Positions 16,596 to 26,026 of a stretch of DNA of 64,000 nucleotides are shown here, piece by piece. Position numbers and translations under genes: made by a program. How positions within the stretch are numbered: the first letter of the stretch is position 1; each line of letters begins with the position of its first letter. The notes under the pieces were generated by a model. It was not told where the DNA came from, did no database searches, and saw nothing but the letters and a program-made list of their open reading frames with translations. Source of the DNA: Clostridia bacterium (GTDB taxonomy: Bacteria > Bacillota > Clostridia > Oscillospirales > CAG-272); assembly GCA_017465885.1 (NCBI GenBank), contig JAFTVG010000021.1, positions 54,892 to 118,891 on the forward strand. The letters are read 5' to 3'.

Positions 16596-16624
16596 GGGCG
16601 GGTGCAGGCGTCCTGCACCCGCCC
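16596..16624 (+). terminator. Perfect 13-bp hairpin between cdsA and dxr
   Basis: GGGCGGGTGCAGG (16596-16608), loop CGT, CCTGCACCCGCCC (16612-16624). The following bases (GATTTAAAAG) are not a clean T-run, so it may act as a partial terminator or an mRNA processing point in the operon. Confidence 0.5.
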
Positions 16625-16687
16625 GATTTAAAAGAGCCTTTTTTCTGCAGCCTTTGCGGGGAAAGGGCGAAATTTTGGAGAGAAGAT

Positions 16688-17830
16688 ATGAAGACCATTG
16701 CAATTTTGGGATCGACCGGTTCCATTGGTACCCAGTCGCTGGACGTGGCGGCAAGAAAGGGCTACAAGGTGGACGCCCTTGCCGCGGGACGAAACGTGAA
16801 GCTGGCGGAGGAGCAGCTGCGCCGCTTTGCTCCCCGCTATTTTGCCATGGGCGATGAAAAGGCGGCAAAGGAGCTGAAGATCGCCGCGGCGGACACCGAC
16901 ACCAAGATCCTGTCGGGCGAAGAGGGAATTTGTGCGCTGGCAGGAATGACGGAGGCAGATACCGTCATAAACTCTATCGTGGGCAGAGCGGGCCTTTCGC
17001 CCACCGTATCCATTCTGGAAGCGAACAAAAAGCTGGCTCTTGCCAACAAGGAAAGCCTGGTGTGCGCCGGTGACATCGTGATGAAAATGGCAAAGGACAG
17101 AGGACTTTTGCCCATTTTGCCGGTGGACAGCGAGCATTCCGCCATCTTCCAGTGCCTGCAGGCAGGCAAAAAGGAGGAGGTCTCCCGCCTCCTGCTCACC
17201 GCATCGGGCGGACCGTTCTTCGGCAAGAAGAGGGAAGAGCTTGAGCATATGACCGCAAAGGAAGCCCTTGCCCATCCCACCTGGTCGATGGGGGCAAAGA
17301 TCACCGTGGACTCCTCCACCCTGATGAACAAGGGCTTTGAGGTGATGGAGGCGGTGCATCTCTTCGGGATTCCCGCAAGCCGCGTGGAGGTGGTGGTGCA
17401 TAGAGAAAGCATCGTCCACTCTATGGTGGAATACGTGGATCACAGCGTGATCGCTCAGCTTGCCACCCCCGATATGAGGGACTGCATCCAGTATGCCATC
17501 ACCTATCCCGATAGGGACCCCTCGCCCGTCAAGCCCCTTGACCTTGCCGCCATCGGCAAGCTGACCTTTGCCTCCCCCGACAGAGAGACCTTCCCTCTGC
17601 TGAACAAAGCCACCGAGTGCCTTGTGAAGGGCGGCGTGGCAGGTGCGGTTTTAAACGGTGCAAACGAGGGGGCAGTTGCCCTCTTCCTTGCGGGCAAGAT
17701 CACCTTCAACCGTCTGTCGGAGTACGTCATCAAGGTGGTGGACGAGTTTGAAGAGATCAAGGAGCCTACCCTTGAGGATATTTACGCCTGCGGTAAGGAA
17801 GCGGAAAGACGGGTCCTTGCCATGGCGTAA
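16688..17830 (+). CDS. dxr: 1-deoxy-D-xylulose 5-phosphate reductoisomerase
   Basis: A 380-residue NADPH-dependent enzyme for the second step of the MEP isoprenoid pathway. The N-terminal GSTGSIGTQSLDV binds NADPH, LANKESLVCAG lies near 120, PVDSEHSAIFQ carries metal-binding Asp/Glu, and ITVDSSTLMNKGFEVMEA lies near 205. The C-terminal helical domain is complete. Its product feeds isoprenoid chains, including the substrate of UppS in the same operon; ispG downstream acts later in the same pathway. GGAG is present upstream of the ATG. Confidence 0.96.
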   Translation: MKTIAILGSTGSIGTQSLDVAARKGYKVDALAAGRNVKLAEEQLRRFAPRYFAMGDEKAAKELKIAAADTDTKILSGEEGICALAGMTEADTVINSIVGRAGLSPTVSILEANKKLALANKESLVCAGDIVMKMAKDRGLLPILPVDSEHSAIFQCLQAGKKEEVSRLLLTASGGPFFGKKREELEHMTAKEALAHPTWSMGAKITVDSSTLMNKGFEVMEAVHLFGIPASRVEVVVHRESIVHSMVEYVDHSVIAQLATPDMRDCIQYAITYPDRDPSPVKPLDLAAIGKLTFASPDRETFPLLNKATECLVKGGVAGAVLNGANEGAVALFLAGKITFNRLSEYVIKVVDEFEEIKEPTLEDIYACGKEAERRVLAMA

Positions 17831-17891
17831 GGGGAAACTGCGCCGATTTTAAGGCGATCCTTTCCCATTTTTTCAATTACAGGAGCAATAC

Positions 17892-19004
17892 ATGGTATTT
17901 TCGGCAAACAATTTTTTGGCAGGCGCGATGAATAATCAGGCGGTGTTTTTTCTCATCACCGCCCTTGCCACCGTCCTGCTTTTCGGCTTTCTTATCTTTA
18001 TTCACGAGTTTGGGCACTACCTGACCGCGCGTCTTTTTGGGGTGACGGTGAAGGAGTTTGCCATCGGAATGGGCCCTAAGCTCTTTGGCTGGGTGTCCAA
18101 AAAGACGGGCATCGCTTACAGAGTCCGCGCCCTGCCCATCGGGGGCTTCGTGAGCATGGAGGGAGAGGACGAGGAGTCGGGCGACCCCAACGCCTTTTAT
18201 AAAAAGGCGGTTTGGAAGAGGATGATCGTTACCGCCGCAGGGGCGGCAATGAACCTGCTCTTCGGCAGTCTGCTTGCCTTCATCTATATCCTGACCTCCA
18301 CGGGACTTGCCGCTCCGGTGGTGTATAAGTTTCAGGAGGATGCCGCTTCAAGTCAGTGGCTGAAGGAAAACGACGTGATCTTGAAGGTGGACGGCACCAC
18401 GGTCTTTACCGGGCAGGACGCCTACTACGAGATCTTGAGAAAGGGCGTTGAGCCCATCGATATTTTGGTAAAGCGGGACGGGGAAAAGGTGCTTTTGAAG
18501 GACGTGACCTTCGGCAAGCAGACCGAGCAGGGCGTGCAGTTCGGCGCCCAGGACTTCTATTTTCCAAGGGAAGAAAAGAACCCGCTGACCGTGATGAAGC
18601 ATACCGCCAGCCAGATGCGGCTGTCGGTGAAGATGGTCTACGAATCGCTTTTCGACCTGATCACGGGCAGATACGGCCTTGAGGCGGTATCGGGTCCGGT
18701 TGGCGTGGCGGGCGAGGTCGGCGGGGCGCTGAAGGACGATCTGCAGGCAGACCCCGAAAAGGGGCAGAGCAGCAACAATCTGCTCTATCTTGCCATGATC
18801 ATCACCGTGAATTTGGGGGTGATGAACCTTCTGCCCATTCCCGCCCTTGACGGAGGCAGACTGTTCTTCCAGTTCGTGGAGCTGATCTTCCGCAAGCCCA
18901 TTCCCCACAAATACGAGGGCTATATCCACGGTGCGGGCATCGTGATCTTAATGGCGCTTATGGCGCTGGTGGCGTTGAAGGATACCATCGGGCTGTTTGG
19001 CTAA
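17892..19004 (+). CDS. rseP: Site-2 intramembrane zinc protease RseP/RasP
   Basis: A 370-residue membrane metalloprotease. HEFGH (His38, Glu39, His42) lies in the first membrane helix, a PDZ domain spans roughly residues 140-210, and NLLPIPALDGGR near 315 provides the third zinc ligand. Family members cut anti-sigma factors and signal-peptide remnants within the membrane. A ribosome site AGGAG stands 7-8 nt before ATG 17892, which argues for this start over ATG 17928. It is conserved between dxr and polC in Firmicutes. The zinc-finger anti-sigma factor at 30469-31107 is a possible, unproven substrate. Confidence 0.94.
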   Translation: MVFSANNFLAGAMNNQAVFFLITALATVLLFGFLIFIHEFGHYLTARLFGVTVKEFAIGMGPKLFGWVSKKTGIAYRVRALPIGGFVSMEGEDEESGDPNAFYKKAVWKRMIVTAAGAAMNLLFGSLLAFIYILTSTGLAAPVVYKFQEDAASSQWLKENDVILKVDGTTVFTGQDAYYEILRKGVEPIDILVKRDGEKVLLKDVTFGKQTEQGVQFGAQDFYFPREEKNPLTVMKHTASQMRLSVKMVYESLFDLITGRYGLEAVSGPVGVAGEVGGALKDDLQADPEKGQSSNNLLYLAMIITVNLGVMNLLPIPALDGGRLFFQFVELIFRKPIPHKYEGYIHGAGIVILMALMALVALKDTIGLFG

Positions 19005-19038
19005 GACAAATACGTTGTAGTTTTTAAAGAGGCTTAAA

Positions 19039-20112
19039 ATGAACGAATACAATCAGATCAGAAGAAAAACCAAAAAAATCAAGGTAGGGAAGCTGTATAT
19101 CGGCGGAGATGCACCTGTTTCGGTGCAGTCTATGACCTGCACCAGAGGATACGACGCCATCTACGGACAGATGAAGGCGCTTCAGGATGCGGGCTGTGAC
19201 ATCGTTCGTATGACGGTGCCCGATATGGAAAACGTGAAGATCCTTTCCCGTATCAAGGAAAGCGACATTACCATGCCCATCGTGGCGGACATCCATTTTG
19301 ACTACAAAATGGCGATCGAAGCCGCCTATGCAGGGGCAGACAAGGTGCGCATCAACCCGGGTAACATCGGCTCGGAGGATCGGGTGAAGGCGGTGGTGGA
19401 TGCCTGCAAGGCAAAGGACATTGCCATTCGCGTGGGTGTGAACAGCGGCTCGCTTGACAAGAAGAAGCTTGACAAATACGGCGCGGTGACCCCTGAGGGA
19501 CTGTGCGAAAGTGCCCTTGAGAACGTCCGTCTGCTGGAAAAGTATGATTTTGAGAACATCGTGGTGGCGGTAAAGTCCTCTTCGCCCTATAAAATGGCGA
19601 TGGCAAACAGACTCATCGCCGAAAAGTGCGACTATCCCATCCACCTTGGTGTGACCGAGGCGGGCACGGCGCGTCTGGGCGAAGCAAAGGGTGCGGCGGG
19701 CATCGGCGGAATGCTCCTGGCGGGCATCGGCGATACTCTGCGCTTCTCGCTGACGGCAGACCCCGTGGAGGAGGTATACTGCGGCAGAAGACTTCTGGAA
19801 GCCCTGGGGTTTGACGACAAGAGCCTTCTTGAGCTGGTGTCCTGCCCCACCTGCGGCAGAACGATGATCGACATCGTGGGTATCGCGGAGGAGTTTGAAA
19901 GACAGGCGCTGACCTTGAAGCTGACGAGAAAGACCAAGGTCGCCATTATGGGTTGCGTGGTCAACGGCCCCGGTGAGGCGGCAGATGCCGACGTGGGCAT
20001 CGCAGGAGGCAAGGGCGAGGCGGTCCTCTTCAAGAAGGGACAGATCGTGTGCAAGCTCCCCGAGGATCAGCTGGTTTCCAGACTGATCGAAGAGATCAAG
20101 GCAATGCAGTGA
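19039..20112 (+). CDS. ispG: 4-hydroxy-3-methylbut-2-enyl diphosphate synthase
   Basis: A 357-residue MEP-pathway iron-sulfur enzyme. A TIM-barrel N-domain (VSVQSMTCTRGYD, VADIHFDYKMAI, KVRINPGNIG) is followed by the C-terminal 4Fe-4S motifs SCPTCGRT and GCVVNGPGEA, and a conserved Glu later. It reduces 2-C-methyl-erythritol cyclodiphosphate to HMBPP. Its position after rseP puts two MEP genes in this cluster. A long palindromic repeat separates it from polC. Confidence 0.96.
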   Translation: MNEYNQIRRKTKKIKVGKLYIGGDAPVSVQSMTCTRGYDAIYGQMKALQDAGCDIVRMTVPDMENVKILSRIKESDITMPIVADIHFDYKMAIEAAYAGADKVRINPGNIGSEDRVKAVVDACKAKDIAIRVGVNSGSLDKKKLDKYGAVTPEGLCESALENVRLLEKYDFENIVVAVKSSSPYKMAMANRLIAEKCDYPIHLGVTEAGTARLGEAKGAAGIGGMLLAGIGDTLRFSLTADPVEEVYCGRRLLEALGFDDKSLLELVSCPTCGRTMIDIVGIAEEFERQALTLKLTRKTKVAIMGCVVNGPGEAADADVGIAGGKGEAVLFKKGQIVCKLPEDQLVSRLIEEIKAMQ

Positions 20113-20115
20113 TGG

Positions 20116-20402
20116 ATCGTCGGGGCTCTGCCCCGACACCCCGTCCAAGGCGCTGCCTTGGAAAACCGCCAATCCCTTTTTGTAAAAAGGGATTGGATCC
20201 CCAAAAACTTTTGATGGGTTTTCTATGGGAATTTGAAAAAAATTGCGATACGGGATCTGAAAATTTGTTACGGCATACCCAAGTCCTTCCCAAAGTTTCT
20301 TGGCGCGGCTACAAAATACACCAACTCCGTCCGAAGTTTTTGAAGTTCCAAGAAACTTTTTGGGGAAAGTTTCTTGGCGGGGCTTGGGGCAGCGCCCCAA
20401 TA
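20116..20402 (-). repeat. Composite palindromic intergenic repeat, long copy
   Basis: It fills the 358-nt gap between ispG and polC. Modules on the + strand are TCGGGGC-TCT-GCCCCGA, CCAAGGC-GCT-GCCTTGG, CCAATCCCTTTTT-GT-AAAAAGGGATTGG, then CCCCAAAAACTTTTG. This part is the reverse complement of the copy at 1652-1720 with changed but still paired stems. Beyond about 20290 a second palindromic module follows (AAGTTTCTTGG paired with CCAAGAAACTT, then GGGGC-AGC-GCCCC). It could block read-through into polC. Confidence 0.75.
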
Positions 20403-20470
20403 TAAATATAATTATTAAAATTTAGGTTTTATATACCGAGAACGCACCTGAAGTGCAAAGGAAGAGAAAA

Positions 20471-23400
20471 ATGAATAACGAAGTGAATTTTTTCACGCTG
20501 TTTAAGCGTTTTGAGCCGACAGAGGAGCAAAGGGCTCTTTTGTTGCAGGCAACCGATATCCATCGACAGATCGACAAGGTAAACCGTCGGGTAAAGGTAC
20601 GCTTTTTTCTGCCGCAGACGGCAGAAAAGGAGCTTCTTTACGGGATCGAGCAGGGGATTGCGGCTGCATACGAGCTAAACGGCGTTTTTTTGATGCCCCA
20701 CTATCCCGCAGAATGCTTCAAGGAAGAGTATTTTCGCCAGATCGTGAAGGAATCGGAGCGGGTGGGCAGCGTTTCAAGAGGATTTTTTGACGAATACACC
20801 TACGATTTTGACGTCGCCAAGCGGGAGATCCTTTTGCACCTTCCTTGGGGGACGGGCGGAGTCAGCCTGCTTCAAAGAGCCAAGATCTGCGAAACGCTGG
20901 AGCAGATCATCGAAAGCGAGTTTGGGTTGCGCTACGAGGTGCGCATCAAGCAGGGAAAGAGTGCCGAAAAGGAATACGAGGACTACTCGGCAGACCAAAA
21001 AAGCCGTCTGAAGGAAATGATGAAGGGGGGCTTTGCCGCACCCATTCAGGTGGACGCCCCTCCGCCATCGGGCGGATTCGGGGGAGGGTACGGCGGCGGA
21101 TACGGCGGCAAAAAAGAGGAAGCTCCTGCCGCAGAGCCCCGCTTTGCCACCGTGATCAAGGGGGAGGCAAGCGATCCCGAGGAGCTATCGGCAGGCGTTT
21201 ACAGAGTGGGACACCTGACCCTTGACGTAAACGAAGCCGAGTCGCTTTACGGGCAGGACGAGCCCCCCTTCAAGATCACCCCCACCGCTCTTTGCAGACT
21301 GACCGAGCAGATGCGGAACGTGACGGTGTTGGGGCAGATCGACAGCTACGAATCAAAGCTGACCAAGGGCGAGGCGCGCATCATCATGACCATCGGACTG
21401 ACCGACTACGTCAGCTCGGTGACCGTCAAGCTGGTGGTGGACAACGACGAGGAGGGCAAAGCCCTTGACAAGACCTTTTCAAAGGCGGGCAAGACCATTC
21501 GCAGAGGCGTGCAGACTATGGTCACCGTCTATAATCTCTGTCTTGCGGTGACGGGCAACTACAAGGCTGACCGCTTTGACAAGAGCGGCGAGGTGGTGCT
21601 GGACGCCACCCGCATTTTAAAGATCAAAAAGGTGAAAAAGACCGACGACGCTCCCGAAAAGCGAGTGGAGCTGCACTTACATACCAATCTTTCCACCATG
21701 GACGCCCTGATCATCCCCGAGTTTCTTGTGGAAACGGTGAAGGATTGGGGGTGGGACACCATCGCGGTCACCGACCACGGAAACGTCCAGTCCTATCCGC
21801 TGATGCTGGACAACACCGTGAAGACCGACATCAAGGTGCTTTACGGAATGGAAGCCTATTTTGTGGACGATACGGCGCGCGCCGCCTACGGAAACGCCGT
21901 GGGCTCCTTTGAGGACAGCGAATTCGTGGTCTTCGACATTGAGACCACCGGTCTTTCCGCCGCAAGCTGTGCCATCACCGAGATCGGCGGGGTGCTGATC
22001 AAAAACGGGCAGGTGCTTGACCGCTTTTCCACCTTCGTAGACCCCAAAACGCCCATTCCCGAGCATATCGTCAAGTTAACGGGCATCACCGACGAAATGG
22101 TGCAGGGGGCGCCCGGGGAAGAGGAGGCGGTGAGAGCCTTCCTTGAATTCGCGGGCGATCGAATGCTCATTGCCCACAACGCCAATTTTGATACCGGCTT
22201 TATCCGCAGAGTGTGCGAGGAGCATCATATCCCCTTTGAAAATGCCTATCTTGATACCGTTCCCCTGTCAAAGTACGTCAATCCTGACCTGAAAAAGCAC
22301 AAGCTTGACGTTCTTGCCGAGCATTACGGGCTGGGGGACTTTGACCATCACCGCGCCTTCGAGGATGCTGAGATGCTGTCGATGATCTTCTTTAAAATGT
22401 GCGAGCAGTTAAAGAGTGAGGGCATCTATACCTTGGAGCAGATGGCGCTGGGAATGAGCGACAAGGCAGACCCCAAAAAGCTGCCCACCTACCATATGAT
22501 CATTTTTGCAAAGGATCTGGTGGGGCTCAAGAACCTTTATAAGATCGTTTCAAAAAGCTATCTTGACTACTTCCATAGAGTCCCCCGCGTGCCAAAGACG
22601 GTGCTTGACAGCTACCGCGAGGGGCTGATCATCGGCTCTGCCTGCGAGGCGGGGCAGGTGTATAAGGCGATCCTTGAAAAAATGCCCTACGAGCACTTAA
22701 AGGAGATCGCCTCTTACTACGATTATCTGGAGATCCAGCCGCTGATCAACAACCGCTTTATGATCGCCAACGGCACGGTGTCCTCTGACGAAGAATTGAT
22801 GGACATCAACCGCCGCATTTGCGCACTGGGCGAGGAGATCGGCAAGCCCGTGGTTGCCACCTGCGACGTCCACTTTTTGAAGAAAGAGGACGATATCTAC
22901 CGTCAGATCCTGCAGGCGGGTATGAAGTACAGCGACTACGACCGCGATTCGGGTCTGTATCTGCGAACCACCAAGGAGATGCTGGAGGAATTTGCCTATC
23001 TGGGCGAAGAAAAGGCGTACGAGGTGGTGGTGACCAACACCAGAGCCATTGCCGACAGCATCGAGAAGATCCGTCCCATTCCCGACGGTACCTTCACCCC
23101 CAAGATGGAGGGTGCGGAGGAGGATCTGCAAAGTATGTGCTGGGAGCGGGCGAAAAAGATGTACGAGCACGAGGGGGTCATCCCGCCTCAGGTGTCGGTG
23201 CGTCTGGAAAGGGAGCTGCAGTCCATCATCAAGCACGGCTTTGCGGTGCTTTATATGATCGCCCAAAAGCTGGTGTGGTATTCGGAAAAGGAGGGGTATC
23301 TGGTGGGCTCCCGCGGCTCGGTGGGCTCGTCCTTTGTTGCCACCATGGCGGGCATTTCGGAGGTAAATCCTCTGCCCCCCCACTATTACTGCCCCGATTG

Positions 23401-24976
23401 CCGCTATTCTCAGTTCATTGAGGACGGGTCGGTCGGCTCGGGCTTCGATCTGCCTACCGCCTACTGCCCCAAGTGCGGAGCAAAGCTTTGTCAGGACGGT
23501 CAGGACATCCCCTTTGAGACCTTCCTTGGCTTCCACGGCGACAAATCTCCCGATATCGACCTCAATTTCTCGGGCGAGGTGCAGGGCAGGGTGCATAAGT
23601 ACACCGAGGAGCTGTTCGGCAAGGAAAACGTCTTCCGCGCGGGTACCCTTGGTACCCTTGCTTCAAAGACCGCATACGGCTACGTGATGAAATATCTGGA
23701 GGAGAAGGGGATCAAGGCAAACAAAGCCGAGATCAACCGTCTGGTAAACGGCTGTGTGGGCGTGAAGCGCACTACCGGTCAGCACCCCGGCGGTATCGTG
23801 GTCATCCCCAGAGAATACGACGTTTACGATTTCACCCCCGTTCAGCATCCCGCAGACGACCCCAATTCGGATATCGTCACAACCCACTTCGCCTTCGCCT
23901 TCCTGCACGATACCATCTTGAAGCTTGACGAGCTGGGGCACGATATTCCCACCAAATATAAGTGGCTTGAGCGCTATACGGGGCTGAGCGTTATGGACGT
24001 GCCCATGAACGCCCCCGAGGTCTACGAGCTGTTTACCTCGGTTGCTCCGCTGGGCTTGAAGAAGGGCGACATCGACACCGACATCGGCACTTACGCCCTG
24101 CCTGAGTTTGGCACCCGCTTTTCTCAAAAGATGCTGGAGGAGGCACAGCCCAAGTGCTTTGCAGACCTTCTTCAGATCTCGGGTCTTTCCCACGGCACCG
24201 ACGTGTGGACGGGCAACGCCCAGGATCTGATCAAGGACGGTACCTGCACCATTTCGCAGGTCATCGGATGTCGGGACAATATTATGATCGACCTGATCCG
24301 CTACGGTCTTGACAACGCCGAGTCCTTCAAAATTATGGAAAGCGTGCGCAAGGGCAAGGGGCTCACTTCCGAGTGGGAGGAGCATATGCGGGAGCATAAC
24401 GTGCCCGATTGGTACATTGCCTCCTGCAAAAAGATCAAATATATGTTCCCCAAAGCCCACGCCGCGGCGTACGTGATGTCGGCAATCCGCCTTGGCTGGT
24501 TCAAGATCCATAAGCCTCTTGAATTTTACGCCGCCTTCTTCTCGGTCGCACCCGGTGGATTTGACGGCGAGGTGGTGTCGGGAGGTAAGGAGCGGGTGCA
24601 GGCGCTGATGCGGGAGATCGACGAAAAGATCCGCAAGAAGGAGGACAACCAGAAGGACAAGGAAACCATGTCCACCATGCAGCTCGTTCTTGAAAGCATG
24701 GCAAGGGGCATCAAATATCTGCCCGTCCACCTTTACAAATCGGACGCCACCAGATTTTTGCCCGAGGATGGCAAGATCCGTATGCCCTTCAACTGTCTGC
24801 CGGGCTTAGGGGACTCTGCGGCGGAAAAGCTGGTGCAGGCAAGGGAGGAGGGCGAGTTCTTCTCAAAGCAGGAGCTTCAGGAGCGGTCAAAAGCCACCAA
24901 GGCGGTCATGGAGCTGCTGGAGCGCAACCACGCCCTGGACGGTCTTTCCGAAACCAACCAGATCACCCTCTTTTAA
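20471..24976 (+). CDS. polC: DNA polymerase III PolC, Gram-positive type
   Basis: A 1501-residue replicative polymerase with built-in proofreading. Order: N-terminal and OB regions (1-390), PHP start RVELHLHTN near 398, an inserted DnaQ-like exonuclease from about 483 (FVVFDIETTGLS), PHP remainder, a zinc module near 973 (CPDCRYSQ and CPKCGAKL), catalytic palm SPDIDLNFSGE near 1025, fingers and a C-terminal domain. A Gly/Tyr-rich stretch near residues 198-216 (GGFGGGYGGGYGG) is an unusual flexible linker. The start at ATG 20471 has GGAAG upstream; GTG 20453 is less likely. It closes the conserved cluster and ends at a strong terminator. Confidence 0.97.
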   Translation: MNNEVNFFTLFKRFEPTEEQRALLLQATDIHRQIDKVNRRVKVRFFLPQTAEKELLYGIEQGIAAAYELNGVFLMPHYPAECFKEEYFRQIVKESERVGSVSRGFFDEYTYDFDVAKREILLHLPWGTGGVSLLQRAKICETLEQIIESEFGLRYEVRIKQGKSAEKEYEDYSADQKSRLKEMMKGGFAAPIQVDAPPPSGGFGGGYGGGYGGKKEEAPAAEPRFATVIKGEASDPEELSAGVYRVGHLTLDVNEAESLYGQDEPPFKITPTALCRLTEQMRNVTVLGQIDSYESKLTKGEARIIMTIGLTDYVSSVTVKLVVDNDEEGKALDKTFSKAGKTIRRGVQTMVTVYNLCLAVTGNYKADRFDKSGEVVLDATRILKIKKVKKTDDAPEKRVELHLHTNLSTMDALIIPEFLVETVKDWGWDTIAVTDHGNVQSYPLMLDNTVKTDIKVLYGMEAYFVDDTARAAYGNAVGSFEDSEFVVFDIETTGLSAASCAITEIGGVLIKNGQVLDRFSTFVDPKTPIPEHIVKLTGITDEMVQGAPGEEEAVRAFLEFAGDRMLIAHNANFDTGFIRRVCEEHHIPFENAYLDTVPLSKYVNPDLKKHKLDVLAEHYGLGDFDHHRAFEDAEMLSMIFFKMCEQLKSEGIYTLEQMALGMSDKADPKKLPTYHMIIFAKDLVGLKNLYKIVSKSYLDYFHRVPRVPKTVLDSYREGLIIGSACEAGQVYKAILEKMPYEHLKEIASYYDYLEIQPLINNRFMIANGTVSSDEELMDINRRICALGEEIGKPVVATCDVHFLKKEDDIYRQILQAGMKYSDYDRDSGLYLRTTKEMLEEFAYLGEEKAYEVVVTNTRAIADSIEKIRPIPDGTFTPKMEGAEEDLQSMCWERAKKMYEHEGVIPPQVSVRLERELQSIIKHGFAVLYMIAQKLVWYSEKEGYLVGSRGSVGSSFVATMAGISEVNPLPPHYYCPDCRYSQFIEDGSVGSGFDLPTAYCPKCGAKLCQDGQDIPFETFLGFHGDKSPDIDLNFSGEVQGRVHKYTEELFGKENVFRAGTLGTLASKTAYGYVMKYLEEKGIKANKAEINRLVNGCVGVKRTTGQHPGGIVVIPREYDVYDFTPVQHPADDPNSDIVTTHFAFAFLHDTILKLDELGHDIPTKYKWLERYTGLSVMDVPMNAPEVYELFTSVAPLGLKKGDIDTDIGTYALPEFGTRFSQKMLEEAQPKCFADLLQISGLSHGTDVWTGNAQDLIKDGTCTISQVIGCRDNIMIDLIRYGLDNAESFKIMESVRKGKGLTSEWEEHMREHNVPDWYIASCKKIKYMFPKAHAAAYVMSAIRLGWFKIHKPLEFYAAFFSVAPGGFDGEVVSGGKERVQALMREIDEKIRKKEDNQKDKETMSTMQLVLESMARGIKYLPVHLYKSDATRFLPEDGKIRMPFNCLPGLGDSAAEKLVQAREEGEFFSKQELQERSKATKAVMELLERNHALDGLSETNQITLF

Positions 24977-24984
24977 GACAAAAA

Positions 24985-25018
24985 GCAGTGACCGAGCAAG
25001 GCTCGTCACTGCTTTTTT
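24985..25018. terminator. Bidirectional terminator between polC and the ROK gene
   Basis: GCAGTGAC-C-GAGC pairs with GCTC-GTCACTGC (24985-25012), flanked by A-runs on the left and TTTTTT on the right, so it can end both convergent genes. Confidence 0.85.
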
Positions 25019-25029
25019 GTTGTTTGGAT

Positions 25030-25986
25030 TCAGCGCATCCCCAGCGCCGCCGCGCCAACGATGCCCGCATTGTTGCCGAGGGTAGCAATGACCAGCTTGG
25101 TCTTCTTTGCGCTGGTCTTGGCGTACTGCTCAGCCATCACCTGCTTGTTCACGGGCAGGAGCAGATTGTCGCCCTGACCGCAAACGCCGCCGCCGATGCA
25201 CAGTACCTCCGGCTGGAAGATGTTCACCATATTGGCAAGACCGCAGGCAAGGTAGTCCTGATATTTGGCGACCACTCTCTTTGCCGCCTCGTCTCCTGCC
25301 TTTGCCGCCTCGTAGGGGGTCAGTCCGTTGACCTCGTCGAGGGTGGGCGCAAGCTTCCACATTGCCGAATCGGGACACTTTTCCATTTCTTCCTTTGCCA
25401 TACGGATCAGTCCCGTTGCCGAGGAATACTTTTCCCAGCAGCCCCTTCTTCCGCAGCCGCAGGGCACGCCGTCCTTTTCGATCACCGTGTGACCAAGCTC
25501 TGCCGCGGCAAAGTTGAAGCCGTCGTAGATCTTACCGTCGATCACGATGCCCCCGCCCACACCGGTGCCGAGGGTGATCATCAGGGCGTTTTTTGCCCCT
25601 CTTGCCGCACCTGCCAGCACCTCTCCAAGGGCTGCCGCGTTGGCGTCGTTTTCCATATAGATGGGCTGATAGCCCCCCAGCTTTTCAGAGAGGATGGCTG
25701 CCATGGGATAGTGGTTCATATTCATTCCGCAGTAGTATTCCACAACGCCGGTCTTGGAGTTGACCACGCCGGGGGAGGCGATGCCGATGGCGTCTACCTG
25801 AGAAAGACCGATGCCCACCTTGTCCACCATCTTCAGACATAGGGTTGCCATATCGGCGACTATTTCGTCCACCGACCGCTCGTCCTTCTTCGTGGGCAGG
25901 GAGGATTTGTAAAGCACCTCTAAATGCTCGTTGACGATGCCGACGGCGATGTTGGTGCCGCCAAAATCAATACCGATTCTGTACAT
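25030..25986 (-). CDS. ROK family glucokinase
   Basis: A 318-residue sugar kinase. Motifs are GIDFGGTNIAVG (phosphate 1), a catalytic ENDANAAALGE, LGTGVGGGIV, the zinc-binding CGCGRRGCWEKY, and CIGGGV late in the chain. In Clostridia such proteins are the usual glucokinase, giving glucose 6-phosphate; other hexoses are possible. It has no DNA-binding N-domain, so it is a kinase and not a repressor. It starts 41 nt after Mini-RNase III and shares its promoter at 26503-26531. Confidence 0.88.
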   Translation of the reverse strand: MYRIGIDFGGTNIAVGIVNEHLEVLYKSSLPTKKDERSVDEIVADMATLCLKMVDKVGIGLSQVDAIGIASPGVVNSKTGVVEYYCGMNMNHYPMAAILSEKLGGYQPIYMENDANAAALGEVLAGAARGAKNALMITLGTGVGGGIVIDGKIYDGFNFAAAELGHTVIEKDGVPCGCGRRGCWEKYSSATGLIRMAKEEMEKCPDSAMWKLAPTLDEVNGLTPYEAAKAGDEAAKRVVAKYQDYLACGLANMVNIFQPEVLCIGGGVCGQGDNLLLPVNKQVMAEQYAKTSAKKTKLVIATLGNNAGIVGAAALGMR

Positions 25987-26026
25987 ATGTTCCTCTTTCC
26001 GTCCCGTTGCGGGGCATTTTATTGAT

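Noticed and set aside
23663..24730. A 355-residue minus-strand open frame inside polC
   Set aside because: PolC is intact and conserved on the + strand; the minus frame is a shadow.
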